From the NCBI RefSeq assembly GCF_051020765.1, contig NC_134932.1, positions 12,152,001 to 12,216,000 on the forward strand: DNA of 64,000 nucleotides. The letters are read 5' to 3'. Below the pieces are notes generated by a model. That model searched no databases. It saw only the letters and a list, made by a program, of their open reading frames with translations, and was not told the origin of the DNA. This document shows, in pieces, positions 35,134 through 47,239 of the stretch. The translations under genes were made by a program, and so were the position numbers. Every line of letters begins with the position of its first letter. Position 1 is the first letter of the stretch. Origin of the DNA: Lasioglossum baleicum (taxonomy: Eukaryota; Arthropoda; Insecta; Hymenoptera; Halictidae).

Positions 35134-38043
35134 TGTACATTGTATTTCGATTACACTCATGATTCGCGTAATTAGCAATTAAACGAGTTCGAATTATGTA
35201 ATGCAATTACAATGTAATTCAAATACTGTGTATATTCAATGTTCATTTCCCTGAACTTCTCTGTATAAGTGGACTTCTCATTACTCATCCTGTTGATCGC
35301 CTTCTTCCACAAGCCCATCCGAGCAGAATGATACTTTCATCTGAGTAAATGATCCGTTAAAAGTTATATTATGCTTGAAGGATCGATAGAATGATTAACG
35401 TTTTTATATCGCTAATCAAGATCAATCGATCATCAGCGTGTACCGGATATAATTTTACGGTCTATGATCGGGCAGATCACTGCGTAAGATTCGCTGACGA
35501 AGACATATTTATTACGTATAGTCCTGTCGCGGACAATCCTGTCACGTGCAGATGTCCCATTAGATTAGTTGATTGCTTAAACGCCAGGTCACCGATATTG
35601 CGGCTGACAATGGAACGATCAGTTCCACCTTCCCTCTTTCCCTGGTGTAGTCATCCTCATTGGATGTTTCCCGTGGACAATTGTCCCCCTATCGACGGGT
35701 CCAGTGGACGATGAAGGCTTAAATAGCTAAAAATAAGACTACATATAATGTCAGGTAACTTTGAGAGAATTCTTTGAGAAATAATAACTAGAGAGTCAAT
35801 TTTTTGCAAAATAAAAATTGCCTACATTAATTGCAACTTGTAGGAACTACAGTGCGGCCAGAAAGTATTTGAACATACCCCTTGCCATATTTTAACGAGT
35901 CAGTCTCGTCATGAAGATTTTAACAAAGTCTAACAAATATGAATGTTATGTGTTCCATTTTTGTCTAACAAGGGAAGCTATTGAAACTGTAAATTAAAAA
36001 AATTATGAAACTTTGTACACAAATTCTAATACTTTCCTTTTCGCAAACGAAAGTTGCATGGTATTATTTACACAATGTCGTAATTGTTATAAAGAACGAA
36101 GGAGAAGTATGTTGGTTGCTTGATGCATGTAGTATTGCTTATCAATTCCTCGCCAACAAGCAACTTGATTAATGCGGTAACGACGAGTACACAGATATAA
36201 AAAATTAAATTTGGCATTACAAAAGTTATCCTATCATTTTGACTTATTTTGAACTCTTTACCCCACTTGTATCGTGATTTATTGCTCATCTTTTATGATA
36301 AAAATATAGACATAATACAAGATATCCAACGTAGCAAACAAGTATTTTACAAAAACCATTCAAAGTTGGACTTATTTATTTGTGTGGGTAAGAAAATGAA
36401 GTGAATTTATTTGTAGAAGGGAGTTTGTGGAAATGCGTACTGTGACTCCCATTAATATTCCGACGCTCTCAAGAAAGCGATAACTTTTTTAATATTGGAC
36501 CATACGACTTAGTCTTTTTTGAGAATTAAGAACAATTGATTTCCTACAATTGTTCATGATCAATTTTTCACGTGTCTTTTTAAGAGTGTCCGAATATCAA
36601 TGGGAGTCGTTGTGCACCAGGACATTACTGTATATTTGAAGTGAGAATCCCATTGGTGGTTGAAAGCACCCCGTTGCGGTGGTAGTAACGACAACTATAA
36701 TTATGTCGTATAATGCAGACCGCTAGGATACGAATCCGCGTACAAACGCGGTGGCGTCTCAGCAATTGCATCTATCATGACGAAAACAGGGCAATGAACC
36801 TGCTTCCTCGTGGTTACAGCTATTTTACGTCCACGCCAACGCAGCAGACGTAATCTAACGTCTACGACCGGGGCGATCACACTATGCTGCGTTACAGGCG
36901 TTAGCTTCTCTAACTTTGTGTGTCATAAACATCTTTGACTTGCATAACAACAGCGAGCAAAGCGCGTTTCAACTGATCCTACCTTATCCGTTCGATATGT
37001 ACCTTCGGTGGTAGGCATATACTTATGAATAGACAGCGGATTTTATGCATTTATGACAAAAATGAGGAGGTGCAATTTAGAACATTAAAAATATTAGAAG
37101 AATTTAAAAATAATATTACATTATTTTGAACGTATTAAACATATTAAGAAAGAAGCAGTTAGTTTGAAGCAGTTTAGATTGATTACATAGATAGAATGAT
37201 TGAGCAATACTTTCCTACTATATGTACATATTACTATAAAAGCTGTAGCGCAAAGAGATAGTGGCCAATGGCCAGGCCGTGGCTAGACTAGCCTGGGCAC
37301 CTCTGTTTTATAGCAACGCATAAATTTGGCCCTAGGTAAACGTATCTGTGCCAGAATCCGGCCGACGTTTTGCCCCGGTTCCATCCACGTTTCCGTGATC
37401 TAAGATCTATAGATACGATCGTTCGTGGCTGCCGTTCCATCTGCCAACGCTGCGTTACTTTCCCCACCGCGAAATACAACAGCTGCGAGTGGCGCTCTTT
37501 TAATTTCTCGACGCATTCTACAGCGATTCTCTTGTTCCACGATTTCGAAGTCTCGAGATCTCTGCGATCCTCGACCGCCGCGCCGGACCGTCGGATTCAT
37601 TTAGCGGGACTAATTAAATCGCACAGGCTCACCGCTATGAAGAATCATCGGGAATTGAAACGGTATTGTGCGCGAAGAATTTCGCGAATTCTATTGTGCA
37701 TTCGAAAATGTTAATGAACGTCTTTGAATAGGATCATTGTAACACCTTGTAACCTCGAGGAATGGTCGAATTGAAAATTCAAGAGGAATGTTCGGACAAT
37801 GCGTGGATATTTTCGAAAATAGAGGACTGATAGAATCAACTATTCGAAACTTGTTGGAACCAGACTTGCAAGGTTTTGAAAGTGGAGGTATGATAACATC
37901 GACAACGCAACGCGGAATATCGAGTCAATCAGCAGTCTAGTTATGTATACATATTATGGATAATACATAATATCAATCATACTTCCACGAGTTGGAACTA
38001 TTCTCTAGAAGGTAAATGTTTTATTTGATTAATTTTATATCAC
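35134..38043. other. Gene-poor interval
   Basis: No gene supported. It holds MITE fragments at about 35790-35850, 35873-36040 and 37030-37140, and an inverted-repeat element at 36438. GC-richer stretches at about 36650-37020 and 37240-37720 contain open frames with no recognisable product. Confidence 0.4.
36438..36616. mobile_element. Inverted-repeat element, about 180 bp
   Basis: The left end GACTCCCATTAATATTCCGA is mirrored on the right by TCGTTGTGCAC-flanked TATCAATGGGAGTC. No coding capacity. A fragment of similar sequence lies near 54790-54820. Confidence 0.6.
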
Positions 38044-38218
38044 CAGACAGAGGATCCTTATGCAAAATAAAAATTTACTACCTGAATTGCAACAAACTGG
38101 AGCAGAATAGAAATTTATTTACTTTCTTCATATGTGTTTGGAAAATTCTTTCGAAGTTGTGACTGTTTTAAATTACACCTACTCATTTTTGTCATAAATG
38201 CATAAAGTCCGCTGTCTA
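38044..38218 (-). mobile_element. TA-type MITE (main family, variant ends)
   Basis: Ends AGACAGAGGATCCTTATGCA and GCATAAAGTCCGCTGTCTA define a sub-family with AGACAGCGGACTTTATGC-type ends. It lies in the reverse orientation to 12155. Confidence 0.8.
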
Positions 38219-39523
38219 TAGGTACTTATATCACTGACCACCAGTGACCGCCTTGATAGGTCATTGAGAGTCAATGTCTACCGATAAAAATAGTGCGTCG
38301 AACCGTCGAACGTCAGGAATGATGTTAATTAAGTGAATGTCACAACACACTTGATAGAGGGCTAATCTGCGCAAGTGCGCGGTGCTTATTCATTTCAACT
38401 GTTTTATGGACAATAGATCGACTTTCAGTGATTTTCCATGACGTCTAAATGTTTACAATCCACACATATTGTGCGCATCAGCAGATTACATATTTCATAG
38501 TTAATTAGCACCACTAGCAATACTGTGCTACCATGCAAGATTCGAACCGCAATATTTAATCAATTAATACTGTACTATTAACTCCTGAAATATTTTTCTT
38601 TCTGAAAACGTGAATATAAAAAACATGGTGGTTCCACCGAGGTGTTGGCCCAAATTAGACTACTCTTCTTTAATACACTATGACACCAGTATAAAGTCTA
38701 AAAAATGTGTAGTTGCAATTTAAAACAGTAGGCTGTCATGTAGTATTTAGTATAGTATAGTATGGTATAATATGCTATGATATAGTACAGTATAATAGTA
38801 CAACTACTATCTATTGCAATTGAAGCAGACAACTTTTATTTTGCATAAAGATTTGCAGTTTAGTAGTAATCAACGTACGGTTACATTTCACAGAATATAG
38901 AGAATTATGATAACTGAGCTGGGGAAGGGCAACGTTCACAAGTTGCTCATTCACGGACCGTCTTCCGATGAGAGACTGAAAGGGCTTTCTGTATTCGAGA
39001 AAGGTGTTTTTCGCGATCTCAAATTACAGGAAGCGGTGGTCCATTTATTTCGGTGGATCCGCGACAAGAGAAGTCGGGATACGCGCGGCGACGTGTCGTG
39101 ACTCTGTTCTGTATTTATTTCTGTAACTCGTTGCTCCTCCGCGGCCCTCTGCGGCGCGACGCCGTTATTCGCCGCCAGCCTTCGCGAACATTTCGACGCT
39201 CTCTTACCCGCGATACTATCTGACAGATATCGGCACACGGTCTGCATTGTCCAATCGAACTCGCTGTTTGTTGCTTCAGCTGGTCCAGCTCTTTCGTATC
39301 GTCTAAACTTTCCCGTGCAGTCCGGTATGCGAAATTTGTATTGAATACCATCGCCCCTCCGAGACCACTCGACGATCGTAGCCGAGCAACACTTTTCACC
39401 ATCTGCACGGGAATCCCGAAATGGTTCCGCATAGCTGCGCTCAAAAAATATCGTCTCTTTTCCCTTTTTTCCTTCGTTGAATTCTGTCTACGGGGTGTCC
39501 GAACAATCTTGCACATCCTTGAA
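38219..39523. other. Gene-poor interval
   Basis: It contains a short TAGTATAGTATGG-type simple repeat at about 38750-38805, a MITE fragment at 38812-38862, and a GC-richer block at about 38900-39500 with short open frames that I cannot assign. Confidence 0.4.
38812..38862 (+). mobile_element. Partial main-family MITE, 3' end only
   Basis: Ends TTTTGCATAAAGATTTGCAG; the left part is not recognisable. Confidence 0.55.
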
Positions 39524-39741
39524 TGAGGTCATTTGAAGTATTTCTTTCCTTTACGAAAATGTCTTCCGAGGCTTTATCAAGGAGTTATTAACGAGAAACA
39601 CGGACCAACCAGAGCGCGGTTTCTGTGGACGGAGTCCAGCTCGGCCAATGCCAACGCCAAGCTCAGCTGTAGCCGCGCTCTGATTGGTCCGTGTTTTCCA
39701 TTAATAAATTCTGAACGAAAAAATCACTTCAAATGACCTCA
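39524..39741. mobile_element. Palindromic MITE of about 218 bp
   Basis: Ends TGAGGTCATTTGAAGT and ACTTCAAATGACCTCA are perfect inverses. Inside, AACACGGACCAACCAGAGCG is mirrored by CGCTCTGATTGGTCCGTGTT. No coding capacity. Confidence 0.75.
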
Positions 39742-39978
39742 GGAATCGCCATTTTCAAGGAAGTACATTTCTGGGACCCCTGTCTTTGCGATCGTTGCAA
39801 ATTATTATTAGTAGTTCTCACCACGTCCTACGAGGTACTCGATGATTTCATCAAATCATATAACCAAATTATAATGTTAATGTAAAATGATAATTCCGGA
39901 AATGTTGTTTATTTTTCTCTTTGTTTTGGTTTTTAATATTGCTGATTTATAAATAATGCCTCCTGCTAAGCTGATACC

Positions 39979-40464
39979 TGAACTGCGGTTCTTTATGCAA
40001 AATAAAAATTGTCTGCTTCAATCGTAAGACACAGTAGCGGGAGAGAAATTTCTTTCTTTCTTTAATAATGTTTGTAAGTTGAAAGGAACATGTAGATGTA
40101 CATTAAATTCGTTTATCTTGTTTAACTTTTGACTAAATTGTTTATATTATTAAATATGTTGGCATCCGATCAATTACTAAACATTTAAGTATTGTATGAG
40201 GTATTATACCAATATAGCGGGTTTACGAGCGGGCACAGAGGTACTTTTAACGTACAAATTGTGTTGTGGACACTTCTTAATAACCTATTATATCAATTTC
40301 ATGTCCATAAAATGACAAAAATCATGTAGAATGGAATTATTCTAGGTCAGAAGAAATGTTTTATTTTCGTGTTAAAATAGGTCCGAGTGCGAAGGGTTAA
40401 TCTTTTTATGGTTTGAAATTTCGTGCCCCCATTTTTCTTATAAATGCATAAAATCCGCTGTCTA
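39979..40464 (-). mobile_element. Main-family MITE interrupted by a TTAA element
   Basis: Outer ends AACTGCGGTTCTTTATGC and GCATAAAATCCGCTGTCTA belong to the main family. The copy is 486 bp because the TTAA element at 40122-40400 sits inside; without it about 207 bp remain, the normal size. Confidence 0.75.
40122..40400. mobile_element. TTAA-flanked piggyBac-like MITE, nested
   Basis: TTAA at 40122-40125 and 40397-40400. The interior (TATTAAATATGTTGGCATC, then ATGGAATTATTCTAGGTC) and right end match 29510-29723. It lies inside the main-family MITE 39979-40464. Confidence 0.75.
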
Positions 40465-40992
40465 TGGACAACATCTTACAATTAGCGCCATGTGCCTATG
40501 CAGGTTGCAGCGTCCAGCGAAATAATGGTCACGGTGTAAAGTTAAAATTAATAGTTCTTCTCTAGCCCGCAACCACCGTCTCATTTTCATTTATACTTTG
40601 ACATGATTGGGATCGAGCCAGCCGCCTACACGTCTACTAAAAGCTGGTGTCTTTATAGCTGAATGATAATTCAGGCGCGAATGCTATTTTTACGTGTTAA
40701 CGCACGTGCCGGGGACGATAAACTCAATTTCTCAAAGTCTTGGATTCCAATTGACTAAACAGTGATTCTGCAGTGTTCAAAATTCGATAACAACGGAGAC
40801 GAAACATTGTAGCAAATCGCCACCCCCGAGACATCAGTACTTTTGGTAAAAGTTCGATGATTTGTTATTCATTATTCTTCTTATTCAGGATCGCGTGGCG
40901 TAAACGTGGTGGCGTACTGTCAACCGTTAGTTCTTTTATACTGTAGACGCATCCCGCACCCTTGCAATCCTAGGAAAACGCGTCTGCTCTCT

Positions 40993-41246
40993 TTAACCCT
41001 TTGCACTCGGAGCAATTTTAACTTGAAAATTAAACATTTTTTACGACCTAGAATATTTCCATACCCTATAATTTTTTAAATTTTGTGGATATGAAATTGG
41101 TATAATAGTTCATACAATACCTAAATGTTTAGTAATTGATTAGATACCGACATATTTAATAATGAAAACAATATTTTGAATAATGGTACAGCTACTTTTA
41201 GTGTGGCGCCTCTCTCTCTCTCTCCATTCAAGTGCTAAGGTGTTAA
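40993..41246 (-). mobile_element. TTAA-flanked piggyBac-like MITE, reverse orientation
   Basis: It starts TTAACCCTTTGCACTCGGAG, the right end of 29510-29723, and runs through the same interior in reverse to a TTAA near 41243. A CT microsatellite at about 41211-41223 has expanded inside. A 50-bp remnant of the 11068-type element lies immediately upstream, at about 40944-40992. Confidence 0.65.
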
Positions 41247-41845
41247 ACTCTGTTAAACCAGTTCGGTGTGGGTTATTTCTACCATAAATACCGCCCGCTC
41301 CAACAATTTCTGTAAGATGTCGATATACTATTTATAAATTGGTGAAGTCCTTCAGTCTATAAATGAGATTCCGTCGCATACCGACGTTAAATAAATTAAA
41401 GAAGCATGAACATAGATTTAGAAATGGTTAATGTGTACCCGTAGTTGTAGTCGACTTTCATCGGTAATTTGTATCATTATTCTAAATTTCGTTGTCTCTG
41501 ACATTCGTGTTACGCTTTGGATCTAAGATTAGAAGAAGCTGGCGTGAATGCCAGATAAATGGCCGTGCAAAATAAAGAAAGCAGGAAGGGAGTAGAGGTG
41601 TCATAATTTGTCGCGTACTTGTTTCTAATTCTAGGAATCTTGAATGTGCTCAAGAGTATCAGATTTGCAGTAGAACTACTTGAACTACGCGGAGATATAC
41701 ACTGACCGTACCGGCTACAAAATGTGTCGGATACACATTGTTTGACAAGACTGACAAAAATCGACAAGACTGAATTTCAATTTTTCACAATTTTGATTTT
41801 TCAAATTTATTGAATAATTTCTGATCGAAGCATCCTTATAATTTT

Positions 41846-42290
41846 GTTACGAGCCAGGGCCGCGAGCAGCACGAGTGGCCGACGAAGGGTTGTCACCCTG
41901 GGAATATGGTCTCAATTTGTTAGCTAAGGTACGCGGACGAACCCAATGCGAAATTGGGGAACCGTTAGGATTATAGACAGGGAGGACGAACCTGACGCGA
42001 AGTCAGGGAGCCTCTAGGAATGGAGTAAAACGCAGACGAATCTGATACGTAATCAGGGAGCTGCTAGGACAATATATTAGGTCGGAAAGAAAGTTCTTAC
42101 GGTTTTGCATTTGAATTTAATAGTTAAAAACCGCAAGAACTTCCTTTCCAACCTAATAGTTTTTGTGGACGAACTCAATGCAAAATTGGGGAGCCACTAG
42201 GGTGGATAAATCTCTGTTTGGACGATTGGTATGTCGCGAACGAACCTGATGCGAAATCAGGGAGTCTTTAGGATTGTTAGTGGGCCTCGT
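41846..42290 (+). repeat. Array of about 50-bp units each carrying a GCGAA-loop hairpin
   Basis: Five units read GACGAA, a 6-base stem, a 5-base loop, the complementary 6-base stem, then GGAGCC-type and CTAGGA-type sequence. Hairpins lie at 41942-41958, 41991-42007, 42041-42057, 42174-42190 and 42245-42261. A looser unit (GACGAA, GGGT, TGTC, ACCC) lies at 41881-41898. Stems are CCCAAT/ATTGGG, CCTGAC/GTCAGG, TCTGAT/ATCAGG, CTCAAT/ATTGGG and CCTGAT/ATCAGG; loops are GCGAA (three), ACGTA and GCAAA. Spacing is 49-50 bp between the first three and about 50 bp between units 3 and 4 once an inserted MITE is removed. The start TGTTACGAGCC at about 41846 resembles an LTR end, so this could be the repeat region of a solo LTR; that is inference. 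Confidence 0.7.
42075..42158. mobile_element. Mini mariner-type MITE, 84 bp with TA flanks
   Basis: Ends TTAGGTCGGAAAGAAAGTTC and, inverted, TTAGGTTGGAAAGGAAGTTC make it almost entirely a hairpin. It has inserted between hairpin units 3 and 4 of the array. Confidence 0.8.
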
Positions 42291-42574
42291 AAGTAGTGTT
42301 ATTTAATTGATACAATCCGAGCGATAACATTGTATCGTGTGGGGACGTTCAATTACTCGATTAGGATATGGGATGATAATTATGGGTTTAGTGATTTGCA
42401 CGAATTTACCAATTAACACAAATATATTCTCTTTATAAGAAATGTATTACAATTGCAAAATTGTCGCGAACGGATTGAATTGAGAGTGTAGAGAATTGAA
42501 AATACTATTACCCAAGATGCACGGTGTTGACGCACTGGCAATGCGGGGCAAATAATTATAATGTTTTTACTATT

Positions 42575-42625
42575 TTAAATCATATCTACTCATTGTCGTG
42601 ATAAATGCATAAAACCCGCTCTCTA
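42575..42625 (-). mobile_element. Partial main-family MITE
   Basis: Only one end is kept, with ATAAATGCATAAAACCCGCT. Confidence 0.55.
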
Positions 42626-42696
42626 CTCGTTACACAACCTAACAGTTTCTGGTCTAAATGTAACTTCACATAACAAGATATATAAGCAGAAAAGGG

Positions 42697-43095
42697 ATGC
42701 TTCATTCGAATGCGTGCTCCCATAACTCAGCGGATCGTCAAGCGGTTAAAATTACGCTGCACGGTAACGCTTTCACAAATCTCAACTTAATGGAAAGGAT
42801 TATTGTTCGCATTAGATCGAAATCGGTGTCTATTTTCTGCTCGACTAGAATCCGCAGAAGTGAATTAATTAAAACCGCTATCGATCACGGATGTCCCGGC
42901 GACTCGGGCACGAACCCGATGACACGGTTGCTACCAAAGGGTAGCAATGGCGCGAGCAGTGCAAGCGAACCCGAAATAACCGCGAAGATGTCTGACCGTC
43001 GTCCGATCCTGACTCGTCGCCTAACATTTAATAGACCGATGCTAGGACCCAGCGAGATTACAATCGTGCGTGATCATGTTCTGAACTCGGACTGA
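42697..43095 (+). CDS. Unrecognised ORF, 132 aa
   Basis: ATG-started open frame in a GC-richer island (about 42690-43540). The product is basic and Ser/Arg-rich and matches no family I know. A TATAAATA at about 43212-43219 lies downstream, so that box would serve another transcript. No splice sites or homology support it. It may be spurious. Confidence 0.2.
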   Translation: MLHSNACSHNSADRQAVKITLHGNAFTNLNLMERIIVRIRSKSVSIFCSTRIRRSELIKTAIDHGCPGDSGTNPMTRLLPKGSNGASSASEPEITAKMSDRRPILTRRLTFNRPMLGPSEITIVRDHVLNSD

Positions 43096-43211
43096 ATTCG
43101 GTGATTTAATTACGGAGTCAGGTCGGTCGGGCAGACATCGGGAGACTGGAGAGAGCGACCTGCCAAAATAAAGACAGTCGAAACTCCGTTCTGGCCTAAA
43201 TGTGTCATCTA

Positions 43212-43219
43212 TAAATACG
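43212..43219 (+). promoter_or_regulatory. Possible TATA box in a GC-richer island
   Basis: TATAAATA is followed by GC-rich sequence, with short ATG frames at 43309 and 43523. No full gene could be built downstream. Confidence 0.25.
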
Positions 43220-44058
43220 CGAGCTTCGCTCGGGAGTTGCTCCTAGCCAGCGGACTCGACTCGCTGCACTTGCACCGATCCCTGAATCAAGGAAAACAGC
43301 CGATCGATGATGCCCGGAAACGCTGGATCACGAACCACCCATCCACCTTACGTCGCGTCGCTTAATGGCTATTAAACTTTCACGCTAGTTTCGCGGATAG
43401 TCTTCACCCCGTGCGAAAGCTTTCGCTTCAAGTCGGACCGAGCTGAGAGGTTCAAACAGAATTTTACACAAGATCTGAGCGTCTGTTAAGAGTTCACGCG
43501 AACGAGACTGACAAGACACGCTATGGCGAAGTGTAGATTAGTAGGTAGTTGTTTAATTGCTTCTTCTTCTTCGTACTGGCAGGACTGACTAATTTGGTCA
43601 AGTTTAGTTTGGCGTTTCGGATTTGCTTATTGATCGGCAACGAGGTACAGCAATGCACCGATATATTGCGAAGAAGTTATCCTCGTTACCACAGACATGT
43701 ACTTCTTCAGAAGTCTATAACAGACCTGAGCAGTAGGGTCGAATGCAAAAAAAAACAAAATTGTCCGATTATTAACTAATAGCGAAATAAAGTTGCCTTT
43801 TATCAGTTCACATTAATTAACCAACTTTGACACAAATTGCTACGTTGATTCAATCTCATGGCACAATTGTGAAGCTTTTGAGCCTTCAGTACTTAAAAAT
43901 ATCACAGAAGATCAATTACTCGAAATAACATCAGAAGACCACATTGAACATTTACCATTTGAGTTTCTACGCGGTAGTACTGTATGCTTCTGAAGCAGAA
44001 GAAGCCGTGCTTTGACCTAAACAATGCATAGTTACTTTTGCAAAATAGTCTGAATAAA

Positions 44059-44436
44059 TCAGTGTATCCAGCAAGTGTCCATCTCGAAAGTCGTCTTAAC
44101 GGCTTCGGTAGTTCCGATGTAAAATGTTCCGTTCGATGCGTTCGATTCTCGCAAAGATTTTTCTGAGGAAGACGTTGGTTGCTCCACGTGGCGGTGGTTC
44201 GGCGAATCCTTGAAACGTTTGACTGTATCTACACCGCGAGACGATATATGCCCGGTATATAATTTTAACTGCGGGTTATTGCGATGTAAACTTTGGCGCT
44301 GCTCCGCCATTCCCCGCGTCACGTCAGTTGGTGTTTGCGCGGCCATCGCGGACAGATCTACGAATTTGAGAGGCAACCGCGAACCGTTTTCACTCGTAGC
44401 TTTAGGTTTAGGTGTAAGCTTTAGAATAGTTTGCAA
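44059..44436 (-). CDS. Unrecognised minus-strand ORF, possible exon
   Basis: Open frame of about 125 codons in a GC-richer segment. It does not begin with ATG in this window, so it would have to be an internal or terminal exon. The composition is polar and protein-like, ending FEMDTCWIH. No family is recognised. Confidence 0.22.
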   Translation of the reverse strand: MQTILKLTPKPKATSENGSRLPLKFVDLSAMAAQTPTDVTRGMAEQRQSLHRNNPQLKLYTGHISSRGVDTVKRFKDSPNHRHVEQPTSSSEKSLRESNASNGTFYIGTTEAVKTTFEMDTCWIH

Positions 44437-44733
44437 GATGTGATCGTATTGAGTGCGTTACACGTGGCATGGGATGCGGTAGGTCACGCTCAGAGGCTTC
44501 GACCTTAACCGAGAACACCCAGGACAGACGGACACAAGATCAAGACATGTTCGGTACAATCTGCTATTTTAAGTACTAATCGACCAGTGTGATCGGTCTG
44601 GCTTCTCCTGCACAATTCATTTTATCCATGGAAAATAAACCAGTTGAATGTTCAGTTTTTAGATTGCACTTGTTTACCAGATAATCAGAATTCTAGGCCT
44701 CCATTTGCATTAAAATATTAATCACTTGCACAA

Positions 44734-45025
44734 TACACAGTCAGTGTAAAAAGTATACACTCTTCAAAAACGAATAACTTTTTTAAAATTTGACCGATCG
44801 GCTTACATTTTTTTGAGATGTGTAAATAATTTTTTTTTAAAATCGTGACCTTTACTTTTTTCTTCGCAACTGCGATTAATAACAATTAAAAAGAATTATT
44901 TACACAGTATCCGGTAAATTAATCCTTCTATGATAACATATCAAGAAAACTCAATCCGTTTGGTCCAATGTTAAAGAAGTTATTCGTTTTTAATGTATGT
45001 ACGAATATTTTTTACACCCACTGTA
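44734..45025. mobile_element. Tc1-like MITE, about 290 bp
   Basis: TA-flanked, with ends CACAGTCAGTGTAAAAAGTA and, inverted, TACAGTGGGTGTAAAAAATA. Subterminal AAAACGAATAACTTTTTTAA is mirrored by TTAAAGAAGTTATTCGTTTT. Confidence 0.75.
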
Positions 45026-45343
45026 TATACATATACTATTTGCAAAAAGAAAGTAGTGGTATAATAAATTTCTATCTATATAAGATAATGATTTTAGGCA
45101 TCCATTGTGGTAAAAAAGATTTGGCATCATTTGCGTTGTACGACTTTCTTTGTCGTCTAGAAATAATTTGTGCATGATTCTTTTCTGTGGATCATACTCT
45201 TTTGTGTGCTTTCAAGAAATAACAAACACAAATAAGCGAATATGTAAAACAACAATTATTTGTCCACGTCTAATATCCTTTTTTATTTATTATTATTTCC
45301 AAATTGTATTGGTCAGTGCAATAAAGGCGAACTAGACTGTAAA

Positions 45344-45522
45344 TAGACTGTGCATCTTTGTGCATTTATAGCAAAATGAACACAGATGAAATTCAAAATT
45401 GTTGGAAAATTTAAAAAATCAAGATGCCAATAACATTCAAGAAGAAATAACATTCAATTTGGTTTCTATTTCTTGTAATCGATACAGACAATTTTTATTC
45501 TGCATAAAGATATGCAAGTCTA
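45344..45522 (+). mobile_element. TA-flanked MITE (main family), full-length
   Basis: Ends TAGACTGTGCATCTTTGTGC and GCATAAAGATATGCAAGTCTA. Confidence 0.8.
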
Positions 45523-46496
45523 CTAGTAACAATGAGTTTAATTAAACTTATGAAATTTGATGAATTGCAGAAATGTATGCTGAACCAAGCTTTTGTGTTC
45601 GTAGTTCTTGACTTCGAAGCTTGTTGTATTTTTAGCTCATATTGCTGCCTACTAAATTTTACCTCGTTAGACGTGATTATTTGAACTCTGCAGGATCATT
45701 TATTTGAATTGTCTAAACATATCACGAGCACAATAACAATAAATGAATGTTCTACAGTCTACAGGCTAGAAGAAATTGGCACAGTGTTACGTAAACAAGT
45801 TACTCCGTCGATAAGGCTAATGTTCCGTTCGAAATTATCAACACTCTTCGAAGATACATATATCGATTCTTATATTCAGATAAAATGTCAGAGTAAAAAT
45901 TGTTTGTAGCGCAAATTAATTGGAAAATGATGTAAAATACATACAATTTTAGGTCGTAATTTCTGTTTGCTAAACTACATTTCTTTCAACAATTTGTTAA
46001 TATACCTCTAAAAATATTATAAAATTTCTCTGAATGTCCATTCTTAGCTTGCTAATATATTAATTTATAATCTTGAAATGAGAATTTGTGCAAATATGTT
46101 AAATGCAAAAGGTTTTAAATAATCTATACATTTCGGTTGGCTACATAAGGGTTAAGCTCAGTAAATAAATGAATAAATGAATTAAATATGTTAACTTATC
46201 TTATGGGGGGCTGAACTACAGATAATTGATTAGTTATGTTCTCAGGAAACGATTCTACATGTCGAAGTAAGACGAGGTTTTTGTTACGGGTTTATTTGTA
46301 CATCATTCATAATTCGAATTTCGATAATTACGGCGTTTAAGTCTGTTTAGTTAAAGCACGAAAAGTAACGTACCATGCAAGAGTTAGGAGCTTACCTTGA
46401 AGCGTTGATCCGAAACTGTCGAAGCTGCAAACTCGTTCGAACCAGTTTCTGCGAGCCAAGTGCCAAGTGCCAAGTGTCGCGATCTATACCTTGTCC
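45523..46496. other. Gene-poor spacer
   Basis: No gene seen. Short open frames such as 45709-45909 have no recognisable product. Confidence 0.4.
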
Positions 46497-46621
46497 AACG
46501 AGACGAGGCAGCAAAGTACCAGCGTGCATCCTTTACTGTTTACCTGGGAAAGGTATCATCAACTCTGTCGCACTCGAGCGGCTGTGTTTATGTTTACTGC
46601 CTCGTCTTGTTGGACAAGGTA
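46497..46621. mobile_element. Small TA-flanked hairpin element
   Basis: CCTTGTCCAACGAGACGAGG and its inverse CCTCGTCTTGTTGGACAAGG bracket about 70 bp of unique sequence. TA on both sides. Confidence 0.65.
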
Positions 46622-47239
46622 CAGTCAACCCTTTTAGTGCCGAACGATATGTATATCGTCGTTCACAACACTAGCGAAAAGTGCGATGGCTCCTCACTAC
46701 ATATTCGCAATCCGAGAGAACTCTATATGTATCTCAAAATAAATTTATAAAACGTTATAAACGGTTTAATTTCGTTGCAAAACAATTGAAAAGATTGTTT
46801 ATGGATTTAACTTTTCGTTAACCACACGAATTAATAACTTTTAATTCTTCTGACGCGCGTGCCGTGCACCATTTAGTTTTGTGGTCCGATATTAGTTATG
46901 TTGTTACAAATGATTGAAAATGCAATATCTATACATACTTCATACTACGTGATCTATATAAAGCTATGGTCAAACGATGATTTTTCTTATGTGCACACAA
47001 ATACTGTTTGTAAAAGAGAATTGATTTTTCTCTGTTTTTCATAATGTTTTATATTTATGTTATTCGTATGATTTTCTTTTACTTTATTCTCCCTTTATTT
47101 CGTAATATTCTCCTTTTTGAATTTTGTAAATATTATTCTTCTATTGTTTTTTATGAGCTTATCCCAAGCCTTAGGTCGGCACTTAGGTCGGTATTAGAAG
47201 GGTCAAGCTACGCTCTACAGGAGCCATAATCTCGTGTAT

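Noticed and set aside
41881..42261. Reading the hairpin array as a CRISPR array
   Set aside because: Repeats are imperfect, the variable parts are palindromic stems rather than spacers, and the sequence is from an insect genome.
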